A stretch of DNA of 64,000 nucleotides, from contig NZ_VHLL01000002.1 in assembly GCF_025384765.1 (NCBI RefSeq), positions 496,001 through 560,000 of the forward strand. Direction: 5' to 3'. Source of the stretch: Methanoculleus formosensis (GTDB taxonomy: Archaea; Halobacteriota; Methanomicrobia; Methanomicrobiales; Methanoculleaceae). The notes under the pieces are model-generated. The model searched no databases. It worked only from the letters and a program-made list of their open reading frames with translations, and was not told the origin of the DNA. The position numbers were made by a program, and so were the translations under genes. Shown here in pieces: positions 1-8,419 of the stretch (its first letter is position 1; each line of letters starts with the position of its first letter).

Positions 1-1
1 A

Positions 2-313
2 GTTCTCAGGACAGACGTTGCCATATTCGATTTTGAGTTCGCGAATAATCCCCAAAACCTCGAAGTGCTCTCGGCAAAAGACCTGCGTGGCCGGATGATC
101 GGTTACGGCTGCGTGGACTCGGCCGATCCCGCCGTCGAGAGTGTCGAGGTTATCGAGAAACGTATCGAGGCCGGGATCGACGTCTTCTCCCCCGAGCTCA
201 TGCTCATCGACCCCGACTGCGGTCTCCGGATGCAGACGCGCGATGCGGCGCTCGGAAAACTGAAAAATATGGTTATTGCGGCGGGGCGTGTCCGGGCCGA
301 GTATACCGGCTAG
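2..313 (+). CDS. Cobalamin-independent methionine synthase (MetE-like), C-terminal end, 5' truncated by the window
   Basis: The frame is open from the first bases of the window and ends in TAG at 311-313, so only the last 103 residues are visible. They contain IDPDCGLR and a following KLKNMV helix. These match the C-terminal part of the MetE barrel, where the Cys of the PDCG motif is one of the zinc ligands that activates homocysteine thiol. In methanogens the short MetE homologues are thought to use a methyl corrinoid protein rather than methyl-folate; that is family knowledge, not seen here. The stop overlaps the stop of the convergent gene by four bases. Family assignment is fairly sure; the methyl donor cannot be judged from this fragment. 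Confidence 0.8.
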   Translation, partial: VLRTDVAIFDFEFANNPQNLEVLSAKDLRGRMIGYGCVDSADPAVESVEVIEKRIEAGIDVFSPELMLIDPDCGLRMQTRDAALGKLKNMVIAAGRVRAEYTG

Positions 314-894
314 ACCACCCTGCTCGTCGTCGAGAGTTCGAGGCCTTCTGCGACGATATGGTAGGGGACGACACGCTGCGGCACGTCTGAGCCTTTGAGT
401 TTCTCGATGGCGAGCGTCCGCTCGAACTCGTTGCCGTGAACCTGCTGCCGGAGGGTGATGAAGACGTCGGCCGCCCGCATGATCCGCGCCTCTTCAGAGG
501 GGCTGTGGACTCCCGCATAGAGGAGATAGACGATGTTTGCGCCCCCTTCGACGATCGGGCGCGTATCCTCAAGGACGAACCTGACGGCCGTATCGATCCC
601 CCAGGCGGCGACCAGCGTGGAGAGCGAGTCCACGACGACCTTATCGCCCGTCATCGCCGCTGCCATCGCCGCGGGGTCCATACCCCGTGCGTCGATCATA
701 CCCTCTCCCGGCACGGTATCGAGCATCAGGTAGGCTCCCGCCCCTTCCCCTTCCTGCCAGAACTGCTGTGCCAGGAGTTCAAGACCGCTCAGCGGGGATC
801 CGGAGATGACGATACGGGTGCCCGGTGAGAATCCCCCGTCAAGCGCCAGGTCCAGGCCTGCGATTCCTGTCGAACGTCTGGTGGTGTGTGCCAC
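310..894 (-). CDS. KaiC/RadA-superfamily ATPase-like protein with degenerate Walker A
   Basis: A 194-residue RecA-fold protein that begins with the RSTGIAGLDLALDGGF signature typical of KaiC and RAD55-like archaeal ATPases. The P-loop position, residues 32-39, reads GSPLSGLE and lacks the Lys and Ser/Thr of GxxxxGK(S/T). The Walker B strand KVVVDS (85-90) is kept. It is therefore probably a regulatory or pseudo-ATPase member, perhaps working with a partner; this is inference. The start is GTG at 894, with GAGGT six bases upstream and a TATA-like element near 940. It is convergent with the methionine synthase fragment. Substrate and role are unknown. Confidence 0.75.
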   Translation of the reverse strand: MAHTTRRSTGIAGLDLALDGGFSPGTRIVISGSPLSGLELLAQQFWQEGEGAGAYLMLDTVPGEGMIDARGMDPAAMAAAMTGDKVVVDSLSTLVAAWGIDTAVRFVLEDTRPIVEGGANIVYLLYAGVHSPSEEARIMRAADVFITLRQQVHGNEFERTLAIEKLKGSDVPQRVVPYHIVAEGLELSTTSRVV

Positions 895-946
895 GTCTCT
901 ACCTCGGGTATCTTTCGCAGGATCTTCGCCGCCCGCTCCTAAATAA

Positions 947-2497
947 CTACCCGGTCGGTTCTGCTCCGGCGGTGCAGTACTCTTCCCGGAGCCGCTTCCT
1001 GAGAAGTTTCCACCCGTTCACCCGGGGGATCTCGCCGGCGATGATGACCCGACGGGGGACTTTGTAGCCTGCGAGGCGTTCGCGGGCGAAGGCGACGATC
1101 TCGTCGGGCGAGACGTCGTCTCCGGCAGGAACCACCACGGCCACCGGGACCTCGCCCCGGCGTTCGTCAATGCACCCGAAGACCGCCGCGTCGCGAACGC
1201 CCGGGTGCTGGACGAGGACGTCCTCGACCTCGGTCGGGTAGACCTTCCAGCCCGACATCACGATCATGTCCTTCTTCCTGTCGGTGATATACAGCATCCC
1301 GTCCTCGTCCAGGTGGCCGACGTCGCCGGTCAGGAACCAGCCGTCGGGGAGGAAGACGGCGGCGGTCTCTTCGGGCATCTGCCAGTAGCCGAGCGCCACC
1401 CCCGGCCCCCGGAGGGCGATCTCGCCGTCGTCGCCGGGCGGGAGTTCCCGTGCGGGATCGTTCGCATCGACGATCTTCACCTCCGAGAACCCGACCGGGG
1501 TGCCGACGCTGCTGAACTCGTCGGCGGTCGCGTAGTGCTCGGGCCGGATGGCGGTCCCGGTCCCGACGACGACCGTCTCGGAGAGGCCGTAGGCGTTGAC
1601 GATGGGGATGCCGAACCGCTCGTGGAAGGGTTTCCAGACGCCGGGCGTCAGGGGGCCGCCGCCGCTGATCATCGCCCGGGCGGTGGCAAGCGCCGTCTCG
1701 GTCCCCGGCGGGGTCTGGATGAGGGAGTGGATCACCGGAGGCATCCCGGCGACGATCGTCGCCCGGTATTCACGGGCAAGGTCGAGGTAGCGGTCGAGAT
1801 CGAACCGCTCCATGACGACGTAGGTTCCCCCGGCCCGGAGGGTGGCGATCCCCCAGCTCACCCCGACGTGCCCCATGGGGTAGATCCCGAGGTAGACGTC
1901 GGCGTCGGTTATTCGGAGGACGTCGCGCTCGGCGTCCATCGCCGCGATCCAGTTCCCGTGGGTGAGCATGGCGCCCTTCGGCTTTCCGGTGGTACCGCTC
2001 GTGTACTGGATCTGGCAGAGGTCGTCGAACCGGCAGTGGGCGGCACGGCGGCACGGGTCTCCCCGGAGGAGATCGGCCCACGGTATGGCCCCGGCGGCCC
2101 CCTCGCCGACGGCGACGACGTGCCGGAGCGCCGGCGCCCTGTCGCGGATGCGGTCGATGAGGGCCGCACCCTCGACGTCGGTGACGACGGCGACGGCCTG
2201 TGCGTCACGGACGGCGTAGAGGACCTCGCTCTCCGTGTAGACCCGGTTTGTCGGGACGGCGACGGCCCCGATCCGCCAGAGGGCGAGGTAGGTGATGAGG
2301 TATTCCGGCGAACTGTCGAGGTAGATGCAGACCTGCTCCCCGCGTCCGATGCCGAGTCCGAGGAGACCGCCTGCAGCCCGGGCGACCCGGTCCCTGAGTT
2401 CGGCGCGGGTATAGACCTCGCGGCGGGAAGGGACGACGAGAGCGATCTTATCGGGGTTACAGGCGTTGGCATCGAGGAAAGTGGTACAGTTCGGCAT
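947..2497 (-). CDS. AMP-forming acyl-CoA synthetase (class I adenylate-forming enzyme)
   Basis: A 516-residue ANL-superfamily ligase that activates a carboxylic acid to an acyl-adenylate and then to acyl-CoA. The P-loop motif YTSGTTGKPKG is at 165-175, the adenine-binding YGLSET at 303-308, the TGD motif with the domain hinge near 390-405, and a Lys-bearing WKLLRK near 497 stands at the catalytic-lysine position of the C-terminal domain. Length is normal for medium/long-chain acyl-CoA synthetases. The start is taken at ATG 2497 because GGAG lies seven bases ahead; an upstream in-frame GTG at 2539 has no ribosome site. The substrate cannot be deduced. It is divergent from the feo operon. Confidence 0.88.
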   Translation of the reverse strand: MPNCTTFLDANACNPDKIALVVPSRREVYTRAELRDRVARAAGGLLGLGIGRGEQVCIYLDSSPEYLITYLALWRIGAVAVPTNRVYTESEVLYAVRDAQAVAVVTDVEGAALIDRIRDRAPALRHVVAVGEGAAGAIPWADLLRGDPCRRAAHCRFDDLCQIQYTSGTTGKPKGAMLTHGNWIAAMDAERDVLRITDADVYLGIYPMGHVGVSWGIATLRAGGTYVVMERFDLDRYLDLAREYRATIVAGMPPVIHSLIQTPPGTETALATARAMISGGGPLTPGVWKPFHERFGIPIVNAYGLSETVVVGTGTAIRPEHYATADEFSSVGTPVGFSEVKIVDANDPARELPPGDDGEIALRGPGVALGYWQMPEETAAVFLPDGWFLTGDVGHLDEDGMLYITDRKKDMIVMSGWKVYPTEVEDVLVQHPGVRDAAVFGCIDERRGEVPVAVVVPAGDDVSPDEIVAFARERLAGYKVPRRVIIAGEIPRVNGWKLLRKRLREEYCTAGAEPTG

Positions 2498-2617
2498 GGG
2501 TGGGCTCCGCGTTGCAGGGTTGCACTTCGATGTATACACTTGTCCATAGAGCGGTAAATAGGTTGCCCCGGGATACCGGGTGTGAGCGTGAAACCCCGCC
2601 GGGCACCCCTATCAAAA

Positions 2618-2643
2618 CTTCGGATCGCACGCACGATCCGAAG
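2618..2643. promoter_or_regulatory. Perfect 10-bp inverted repeat upstream of the feo operon
   Basis: CTTCGGATCG at 2618-2627 and CGATCCGAAG at 2634-2643 are exact inverted copies around a 6-base centre. A second dyad, CGAAGA-A-TCTTCG, overlaps at 2639-2651. A weak TATA-like CTATCAAAAC lies near 2610-2618, so the dyad would sit about at the transcription start of feoA. The position fits an operator for an iron-dependent DtxR/MntR-type repressor; the regulator is inferred. It could also act as a leader hairpin. Confidence 0.5.
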
Positions 2644-2720
2644 AATCTTCGTCTTCGACGATGAAATCCGGAATTTTTTCGGAGCCGGATCATATCGACC
2701 GAACAAGAGAGAAAGACGGC

Positions 2721-2987
2721 ATGGAATCACCTGATTCAGAAGAACATACGACACCGACCACGCTCGATCGCATCGGCCACGGCTGCCGGTGCCGCGTCGT
2801 CGGAGTCCGCGCTGCCGGGGCGCTCAGAAAGCGCATGCTCGCCATGGGCATGGTGCCGGGGGCGGAGGTGGAGGTCGTCAGGGCCGCCCCCCTCGGCGAC
2901 CCCACAGAATACCGGGTGAAGGGCTACTGCCTTTCGCTCCGGCGTGCCGAAGCATCTCTCATCGAGGTCACAGAGGAGGGGAGATAG
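2721..2987 (+). CDS. feoA: FeoA domain protein (first copy)
   Basis: An 88-residue SH3-like FeoA protein of ferrous iron transport. The core has the family pattern GALRKRMLAMGMVPGAEVEV followed by YRVKGYCLSLRRAEA. FeoA proteins are small cytosolic partners that are thought to modulate the GTPase activity of FeoB. The frame is open upstream to 2661, but that ATG has no ribosome site and the extra residues are not family-like, so ATG 2721 is preferred. It is the first gene of a tight operon; its stop TAG shares a base with the GTG start of the next gene. Confidence 0.85.
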   Translation: MESPDSEEHTTPTTLDRIGHGCRCRVVGVRAAGALRKRMLAMGMVPGAEVEVVRAAPLGDPTEYRVKGYCLSLRRAEASLIEVTEEGR

Positions 2988-3223
2988 TGGCCGGCACCTG
3001 CCCGCTCGCTCTCCTCGCCCCCGGCACCGGGGGGACGGTCGCCGAACTCCGCGCCGGCAAAGGGATGCAGACCCGTCTCTTCGGGATGGGTTTCTGCCCC
3101 GACGCCCGGGTGAAGGTCCAGTGCGCTGACCGGGGCTCGATCATCGTCTCGGTCGGGGACGCCCGGTATGCCCTCTCCCGGGGTATGGCGATGAAGATCC
3201 TGGTGAGGGAGGGTATCCCGTGA
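2987..3223 (+). CDS. feoA: FeoA domain protein (second copy)
   Basis: A 78-residue second FeoA-type protein with TVAELRAGKGMQTRLFGMGF and a C-terminal LSRGMAMKILV strand. It starts with GTG at 2987, which shares its G with the TAG stop of the first feoA; GGAGGGG lies just upstream. Its own stop overlaps the GTG of feoB by four bases. Two different FeoA proteins before one FeoB suggest that they bind FeoB as a pair or have separate roles, which is inference. Confidence 0.85.
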   Translation: MAGTCPLALLAPGTGGTVAELRAGKGMQTRLFGMGFCPDARVKVQCADRGSIIVSVGDARYALSRGMAMKILVREGIP

Positions 3224-5211
3224 GAGAGATCCGCATAGCGCTCACCGGCAACCCCAACGTCGGCAAGACGACGCTTTTTAACGCCCTCACCGGCTCAAGG
3301 CAGCACGTCGGGAACTGGCCCGGCGTGACGGTCGAGAAGAAGACCGGGCGGGTCAGCCACAACGGCTACGAGATCGAGGTCGTCGACCTGCCGGGAACCT
3401 ACAGCCTGACCGCCTACTCCGCAGACGAGGTCGTCGCGCGGGACTATATCCTCGAGGAGCGGCCGGACGTCGTCGTCCAGGTCGTGGATGCGACGAACCT
3501 GGAGCGGAACCTCTACCTGACGACGCAGGTCGCCGAACTCGGGGTCCCGATGGTCATCGCCCTGAATATGGCCGATATGGCCGAAGCGCAGGGCGACACG
3601 ATCGACCTGGCGAGGCTCTCGGAGTTCCTCGAGATCCCGGTCGTGCGCACGGTCGGAACCCGGGGCGAGGGACTTGACACCCTCCTCGAAGCCGCGATCA
3701 AGGAGGCGGCGACCTCACCTCACCACGAGCATACCATCGGCTACGGCGACGATGTGGAGGCAACCATCGCGATGCTCGCCGATGCTCTCAGCACCGATAT
3801 CGATCTTGCAAGGCGCTATCCCCTCCGCTGGCTCGCGGTCAAACTCCTCGAAGGGGATGAGAACGTCCTCGATAAGGTCCGGGGCGGCCCGGCCCTTGCT
3901 CGCGTAGAGAGCATCCTCTCCTCGATCGACTCCGATGAATACGAGGCCATGATGGCGGATAAGCGCTACGAGGCGATCTCCGCCATCCTGCCGCAGGTCC
4001 GCAAGGCCAATGTCAGGAACATGAGCCCCTCGGATATGCTCGACCGCGTCGTCACCGACCGCTACCTCGGCATCCCGATCTTCCTTGCCCTGATGTGGGG
4101 GACGTTTCAGCTGACCTTCACGGTCGCCGCCCCCTTCATGACCATGATCGAGGCGGCCGTCGGGTGGCTCGCCGAGTTCGTGGCCGGTTCAATCGAACCC
4201 GCATGGCTTGCCTCGTTCCTCGGAGACGGCATCATCGGCGGCGTCGGTGCCGTCGTCGTCTTCCTCCCGAACATCTTCATACTCTTCCTGATCCTCGCGT
4301 TCCTCGAAGACTCAGGATATCTGGCGCGTGCCGCGTTCATCATGGATCGGCCCCTATATGCTCTCGGGTTGCCGGGAAAAGCCTTTATCCCGATGCTCGT
4401 CGGGTTCGGGTGCAACGTCCCCGCGATCATGGCCACGCGGTCGATCGAGGGAGAGAAAGATCGGTTGCTCACGATTCTGGTCAATCCGTTCATGTCATGC
4501 AGCGCGAGGCTGCCCGTGTATATCCTCCTTGCCGGGACCTTCTTCCCGGAGCAGGCGGGGAGCGTGGTATTCTTCCTCTACGTGCTCGGGATAGCCGTTG
4601 CGATCGCCTCGGCAAAACTCTTCAGGAGCACCATCCTCCCCGGCGAGGTCTCGCCGTTCGTCATGGAGATGCCGCCCTACCGGATCCCGACCGCGATAAC
4701 GAGTCTCCGCCACATGTGGAGCCGGGGATCGATGTATATCCGGAAAGCGGGGTCGATCATCCTGATCGGCGTCCTGGTCGTCTGGGCTCTCGCCTCGTTC
4801 CCGCTCGGTGTCGAGTACGGGAGCGCGGAGAGCTTCGCCGGGATGATCGGGCACCTGCTGGAACCGCTGGTGGCGCCGCTCGGGTTCGACTGGAAGGTCG
4901 CGGTCGCACTGATCTTCGGGTTCATCGCGAAGGAGATCGTCGTCGGGTCGCTCGGGGTGCTCTACGGTACCGGGGAAGAGACGCTCTCTTCGGCACTCCT
5001 CGCCGACCCGGGACTCTCCGCGGCGGCAGCCCTTGCCCTGATGGTCTTCGTGCTGCTCTACACCCCATGCGTCGCGGCGATCGGCGTCATCCGGCAGGAG
5101 ACGGGCTCATGGAAATGGGCGGGATTCTCGGTCGCCTACGGTCTCGTCGTCGCATGGCTGCTCGCGTTCGTCGTCGGGCACTCTGCCGGGCTCTTCCTGG
5201 GGGGTATCTGA
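3220..5211 (+). CDS. feoB: Ferrous iron transporter FeoB
   Basis: A 663-residue membrane transporter for Fe(II). The N-terminal GTPase domain has G1 GNPNVGKTT (10-18), the switch I region GNWPGVTV (31-38), G3 DLPG (56-59) and G4 NMAD near 118. A helical spacer domain follows, then from about residue 280 a polytopic membrane part with the paired Gate/nucleoside-recognition segments, including GFGCNVPAIMATR and LLYTPCVAAIG, whose Cys residues are typical of FeoB. Length matches archaeal FeoB. It starts with GTG inside the end of the second feoA. Iron-dependent repression through the upstream dyad is plausible. Confidence 0.95.
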   Translation: MREIRIALTGNPNVGKTTLFNALTGSRQHVGNWPGVTVEKKTGRVSHNGYEIEVVDLPGTYSLTAYSADEVVARDYILEERPDVVVQVVDATNLERNLYLTTQVAELGVPMVIALNMADMAEAQGDTIDLARLSEFLEIPVVRTVGTRGEGLDTLLEAAIKEAATSPHHEHTIGYGDDVEATIAMLADALSTDIDLARRYPLRWLAVKLLEGDENVLDKVRGGPALARVESILSSIDSDEYEAMMADKRYEAISAILPQVRKANVRNMSPSDMLDRVVTDRYLGIPIFLALMWGTFQLTFTVAAPFMTMIEAAVGWLAEFVAGSIEPAWLASFLGDGIIGGVGAVVVFLPNIFILFLILAFLEDSGYLARAAFIMDRPLYALGLPGKAFIPMLVGFGCNVPAIMATRSIEGEKDRLLTILVNPFMSCSARLPVYILLAGTFFPEQAGSVVFFLYVLGIAVAIASAKLFRSTILPGEVSPFVMEMPPYRIPTAITSLRHMWSRGSMYIRKAGSIILIGVLVVWALASFPLGVEYGSAESFAGMIGHLLEPLVAPLGFDWKVAVALIFGFIAKEIVVGSLGVLYGTGEETLSSALLADPGLSAAAALALMVFVLLYTPCVAAIGVIRQETGSWKWAGFSVAYGLVVAWLLAFVVGHSAGLFLGGI

Positions 5212-5212
5212 T

Positions 5213-5647
5213 ATGAGTGATACAGCAAAGTTGGTCTATGGAGCGGCGCTCGGTGCGCTCTACCTCGTCGCCGGCGCTCTCCACATTCTTGTGGCCGTCG
5301 TCGGCCCCATACCCGGCCTCGATGCCCTCCCCCTCACCGGCGACCCCCTGGCCGGGTTCGTCATGCTGGTGGTCGGGGCGGTCTTTGCGGCAGGTGCCCG
5401 GAACCTCGCCCGGGACGCCGGAGAGGATGCGATCTTCGTCTCCGTCGGGGTCCTCCTCTCGGTCGGGTTCGGGCTCGTGGAACTCCTCGCCCTCTCTGCG
5501 GCGGGGCTCGACGCCTACCTCCTCGGAGGGGGGGCCGGGTGGTCGGTTGCAGGCCTGGTAAGCCCCCTCCTGTACCTGGCGGTCTTCGGGGCCGCCGGGT
5601 ACCTCGCGTGGGGCAGGAAGTTTCTCCGGGGGCTCTCGGCGGCATGA
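5213..5647 (+). CDS. Small integral membrane protein of the feo operon
   Basis: A 144-residue hydrophobic protein with about four predicted membrane helices (roughly residues 8-30, 44-62, 76-96 and 108-130) and no recognised catalytic motif. The ATG follows the feoB stop by one base and its own stop overlaps the next start, so it is translationally tied to the iron uptake genes. It may assist FeoB in the membrane; this rests only on position. I do not recognise the family. Confidence 0.7.
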   Translation: MSDTAKLVYGAALGALYLVAGALHILVAVVGPIPGLDALPLTGDPLAGFVMLVVGAVFAAGARNLARDAGEDAIFVSVGVLLSVGFGLVELLALSAAGLDAYLLGGGAGWSVAGLVSPLLYLAVFGAAGYLAWGRKFLRGLSAA

Positions 5648-5919
5648 TCCGGACGATTGCACGGAGGCTCTCCGTTGGGGGATTCACGCTCCCGGCGCTT
5701 GCAGCCGAACTGAACCTCTCGCAGGACGCCCTCGCCGGGCGGCTCTTCATGATGGAGCGGCTCGGTTTTGTCGAGCGGAGCGGCGGGTGCGCTGAGAGGT
5801 CTCGCATCGAGACCTCCTCCTGCCGCTGTTGTGCGGGGTGCTCCTGCTCCGGCGGGGGGACTACCCGGTATACCCTGACGGAGAAGGGGAGGCGGCTTGC
5901 CGGCAGAACCGAAGAGTGA
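5644..5919 (+). CDS. feoC: FeoC-like winged-helix protein with Cys cluster
   Basis: A 91-residue protein that starts at ATG 5644 in an ATGA overlap with the preceding stop. The N-terminal half has a winged-helix pattern (ALAAELNLSQDALAGRLFMM) like FeoC and other small transcription factors. A Cys-rich segment, CRCCAGCSC, follows in the wing region, where FeoC proteins can carry Cys residues that bind an Fe-S cluster or iron. It ends with YTLTEKGRRL, a typical winged-helix close. It probably senses iron or redox state and regulates FeoB or the operon, by analogy with bacterial FeoC. Sequence similarity to true FeoC has not been tested. Confidence 0.65.
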   Translation: MIRTIARRLSVGGFTLPALAAELNLSQDALAGRLFMMERLGFVERSGGCAERSRIETSSCRCCAGCSCSGGGTTRYTLTEKGRRLAGRTEE

Positions 5920-5944
5920 TTACCGAAGAGGTAGATTGGGGTAC

Positions 5945-6415
5945 ATGCAGAGCGAGACGGCGGTCGTGCGCGAGGCCGCCCGGGAGGACCTCGCCGCAGT
6001 TCTCTCCCTCTATGCTCATATGCACGACGTCGACGAGATAGCCGACGAATGTGCACTGGAGCAAGCCTGGGAAGATATCCTCGCCGACCCCAGGACCCGC
6101 CTCTTCATCCTCGAGTATAGGGGTGTGCCCGTCTCTACCTGTGTCCTCCATATCCTCCCTAACCTCACGCGGGGCGCACGGTCCTACGGGCTCATCGAGA
6201 ACGTCGTGACCGACCGTGAGCACCGGAACCGGGGGTTCGGCACGGCCCTCCTCACCCATGCGCTCGAGTGCGCGTGGGAAGAGAACTGCTACAAGGTGAT
6301 GCTTCTCACCGGCCGGAGCGAGCCGAACGTCTTTCGGCTCTACGAGAAGGCGGGATTCGTCCGGGGCGCGAAGGAAGGGCTGATCGTATATCCGCCGACA
6401 CCGGGGGATCCATAG
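5945..6415 (+). CDS. GNAT family N-acetyltransferase
   Basis: A 156-residue GCN5-related acetyltransferase. The acetyl-CoA pyrophosphate loop is VTDREHRNRGFGTALL, which matches the R/Q-x-x-G-x-G/A signature of motif A, followed by a LLTGRSEPNVFRLYEKAGF segment typical of motif B. The acceptor (protein, antibiotic or metabolite) cannot be told. ATG 5945 is chosen over an in-frame TTG at 5897 that would overlap the FeoC-like gene. It lies 25 bases after the feo operon and may be read through from it. Confidence 0.85.
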   Translation: MQSETAVVREAAREDLAAVLSLYAHMHDVDEIADECALEQAWEDILADPRTRLFILEYRGVPVSTCVLHILPNLTRGARSYGLIENVVTDREHRNRGFGTALLTHALECAWEENCYKVMLLTGRSEPNVFRLYEKAGFVRGAKEGLIVYPPTPGDP

Positions 6416-6528
6416 CCCCGGCCTTCGTGCTCCCCTCCGGCAATCCCCGGCCGCCGACCACGGAGTCCCGGAAGGAATCACAAAAGCCAAATCCCGCCGC
6501 ACGAAAGAGTGACTTAAGGGAGAGCATC

Positions 6529-8184
6529 GTGCCTTCAAGGATTTCACGCGGAGTGAGAGCCGGATTGATCGTGCTACTCCTGCTCTTCTCCGCAATGCCG
6601 CCGGCATCCGCCGGCCTCTATACCGACGCGTGTGGGATGATATGGGCGGACGCCTCCGTCCCGTTCGAGCGAGACAACGAGACAGCCTACAACGAGGAAC
6701 TGATGACATCCTACGCACCCATCATGGCGAACCTGACGGAGGCCCCCGATCTCAGCAATATGACCTGGAACGATGCCTTCCGCGAGACGTGCGCCTATAT
6801 GAAAGAGCGCTACGCCTTCACGGAGTGGCGCGGCGTCGACTGGGACGCGCTGTATGCGACCTATGCGCCGAAGATCGCACAAGCCGAGGAGAACCGGGAC
6901 AGCGCCGCCTACTACCGGACGCTCCGCGAGTTCGTCTACGCCATCCCCGACGGGCACGTCCTGGTCCTTTCTCCCGACGACTTCGGGGCGAAGCATGCCG
7001 ATATCGGCGGGGGCTACGGGCTCGCCGTCGCACGGCTTGATTCGGGAGAGGTGATCGTGACCTACGTCGCGAACGGAAGCGATGCGGAGCGGGCGGGGAT
7101 CCGTTTCGGTGACGAGGTGATCTCCTGGAACGGCCGGCCGATCGAGGATGCGATCGACGCGACAGAGATCATCTGGACGCCGGTCAAGCCCTCGACGGCC
7201 GAAGGCATCTTCCTCCACAAACTACGGTTCCTGGCCCGGGCGCCGGTCGGCACCCCGGCCGATATCGGGATCGCCGGTCCGGAGGATTCCATCCCCCGCA
7301 CAATCAACCTGACCGCAACGGACGACGGCTACGAGACCCTCGCCCGGACGAGCATCTTCCTCGGCCGCGAGGTGAACGACGGGGCGGCCGGGTCGTCGGC
7401 GGAACTCAGGGCGATGCTCACGAACGAGACCGTGACTACCCGGACCCTCCCGGAAGGGATCGCCTACATCGCGGTCTACGAAGAGTCCTATGACGTCTAC
7501 CAGCCCTTCAAGGCGGCGGTGAAGGACGCGATCGCAGACGGGGCGCCCGGCATCGTCGTCGATCTCCGGTTCAACCGGGGCGGGGACGACAACCTGGCCG
7601 CCGCCTACGGCGGGTGGTTCGTGGACCGGCCGGTCTTCTACGAGTACGGCACCACCTACGACCCCGGGACAGGAAAACCCGCGGTCCTCTGGGAGTCCTG
7701 GACACAGCCCCGGCCCGACCGCTACGAGGGCCCGGTCGCCCTCCTCGTCAGCCCCTACACCATCAGTTCGGGCGAGGGGCTCCCGAAGGTCTTTGCGGAG
7801 TCCGGGACAGGCGCGATCGTCTCGTGGTACGGGACGAACGGGGCGTTCGGGATGGAGTCTCTCGGGCCGGTCCTCCCCCTCGGGGTCATGACAGCCTTCC
7901 CGACGGGCGCCTCGCTCGACGAGAACGGCAGGATCCAGGTCGACAGCAACGCATCGATGGTCGGCGGAGTCGCCCCGACGGTGCGGGTGCCGCTCGACCG
8001 GGATACCCTGGCCCGGGCGATGGCCGGGGAGGACGTCCAGCTCTCGTATGCAGTCGACTGGATCCGGGCGCAGGCGGAGAGCACGACCGCGAAGCCTTCG
8101 GCGGTGCCGACACAGGCGGCGGCCGGGTGGGTGGTCGTGCTCGGGGCGCTTGCGGTTGTTGCGGTCTGGTACGGCCGGCGGTGA
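6529..8184 (+). CDS. Secreted, membrane-anchored S41 (C-terminal processing) peptidase with PDZ domain
   Basis: A 551-residue exported protein. A signal peptide with a hydrophobic core (IVLLLLFSA) ends near ASAG at about residue 25, and a C-terminal helix (VVVLGALAVVAVW) anchors it to the membrane. A PDZ-like domain spans about 160-230 (GGGYGLAVARL, AGIRFGDEVISWNG). The S41 core includes VVDLRFNRGGDDN and SPYTISSGEGL, where the Ser of ISSGE is the likely nucleophile. It probably cleaves proteins outside the membrane. The GTG start at 6529 has AGGGAG upstream and places the signal peptide at the N-terminus; earlier in-frame codons overlap the acetyltransferase. Confidence 0.85.
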   Translation: MPSRISRGVRAGLIVLLLLFSAMPPASAGLYTDACGMIWADASVPFERDNETAYNEELMTSYAPIMANLTEAPDLSNMTWNDAFRETCAYMKERYAFTEWRGVDWDALYATYAPKIAQAEENRDSAAYYRTLREFVYAIPDGHVLVLSPDDFGAKHADIGGGYGLAVARLDSGEVIVTYVANGSDAERAGIRFGDEVISWNGRPIEDAIDATEIIWTPVKPSTAEGIFLHKLRFLARAPVGTPADIGIAGPEDSIPRTINLTATDDGYETLARTSIFLGREVNDGAAGSSAELRAMLTNETVTTRTLPEGIAYIAVYEESYDVYQPFKAAVKDAIADGAPGIVVDLRFNRGGDDNLAAAYGGWFVDRPVFYEYGTTYDPGTGKPAVLWESWTQPRPDRYEGPVALLVSPYTISSGEGLPKVFAESGTGAIVSWYGTNGAFGMESLGPVLPLGVMTAFPTGASLDENGRIQVDSNASMVGGVAPTVRVPLDRDTLARAMAGEDVQLSYAVDWIRAQAESTTAKPSAVPTQAAAGWVVVLGALAVVAVWYGRR

Positions 8185-8200
8185 GGGATTAGGAGAGATC

Positions 8201-8316
8201 CTCACGCGAAGTGCGACTGTCCGCAGGACAGGAGCTTAAGCACCGCAGGTGCGAGCCGCGAAGGGCGCGAAGTTCGGTTTATCCGGGAGGAACGCCCTTT
8301 CGCGCCTTCGCGTGAG
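8201..8316. repeat. Intergenic palindromic repeat, copy A
   Basis: CTCACGCGAAG at 8201-8211 is mirrored exactly by CTTCGCGTGAG at 8306-8316. Inside, GCGAAGGGCGCGAAG near 8258-8272 pairs imperfectly with CTTTCGCGCCTTCGC near 8298-8313. The 235-base gap between the S41 peptidase and cdc48 has no reading frame of note. The same CTCACGCGAAG word and GCCGCGAAG/CTTCGCGGC pairing occur in the gap at 23690-23815. This looks like a REP-type intergenic element. Confidence 0.6.
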
Positions 8317-8419
8317 CTTTTGCGTGAGATTACCCCAGGCCGAAGAGACGAGGATTTTCCCGGACGGGGACGGACGGTTGTAAAAAAGAGTTCTCCGGGG
8401 GGTCTCCCGGGATAACCGC

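Noticed and set aside
1205-2557. 450-codon open frame on the plus strand opposite the acyl-CoA synthetase
   Set aside because: It is the antisense of a clear enzyme gene, rich in Gly, Asp, Arg and Pro, with no family features; such frames are expected in GC-rich DNA.
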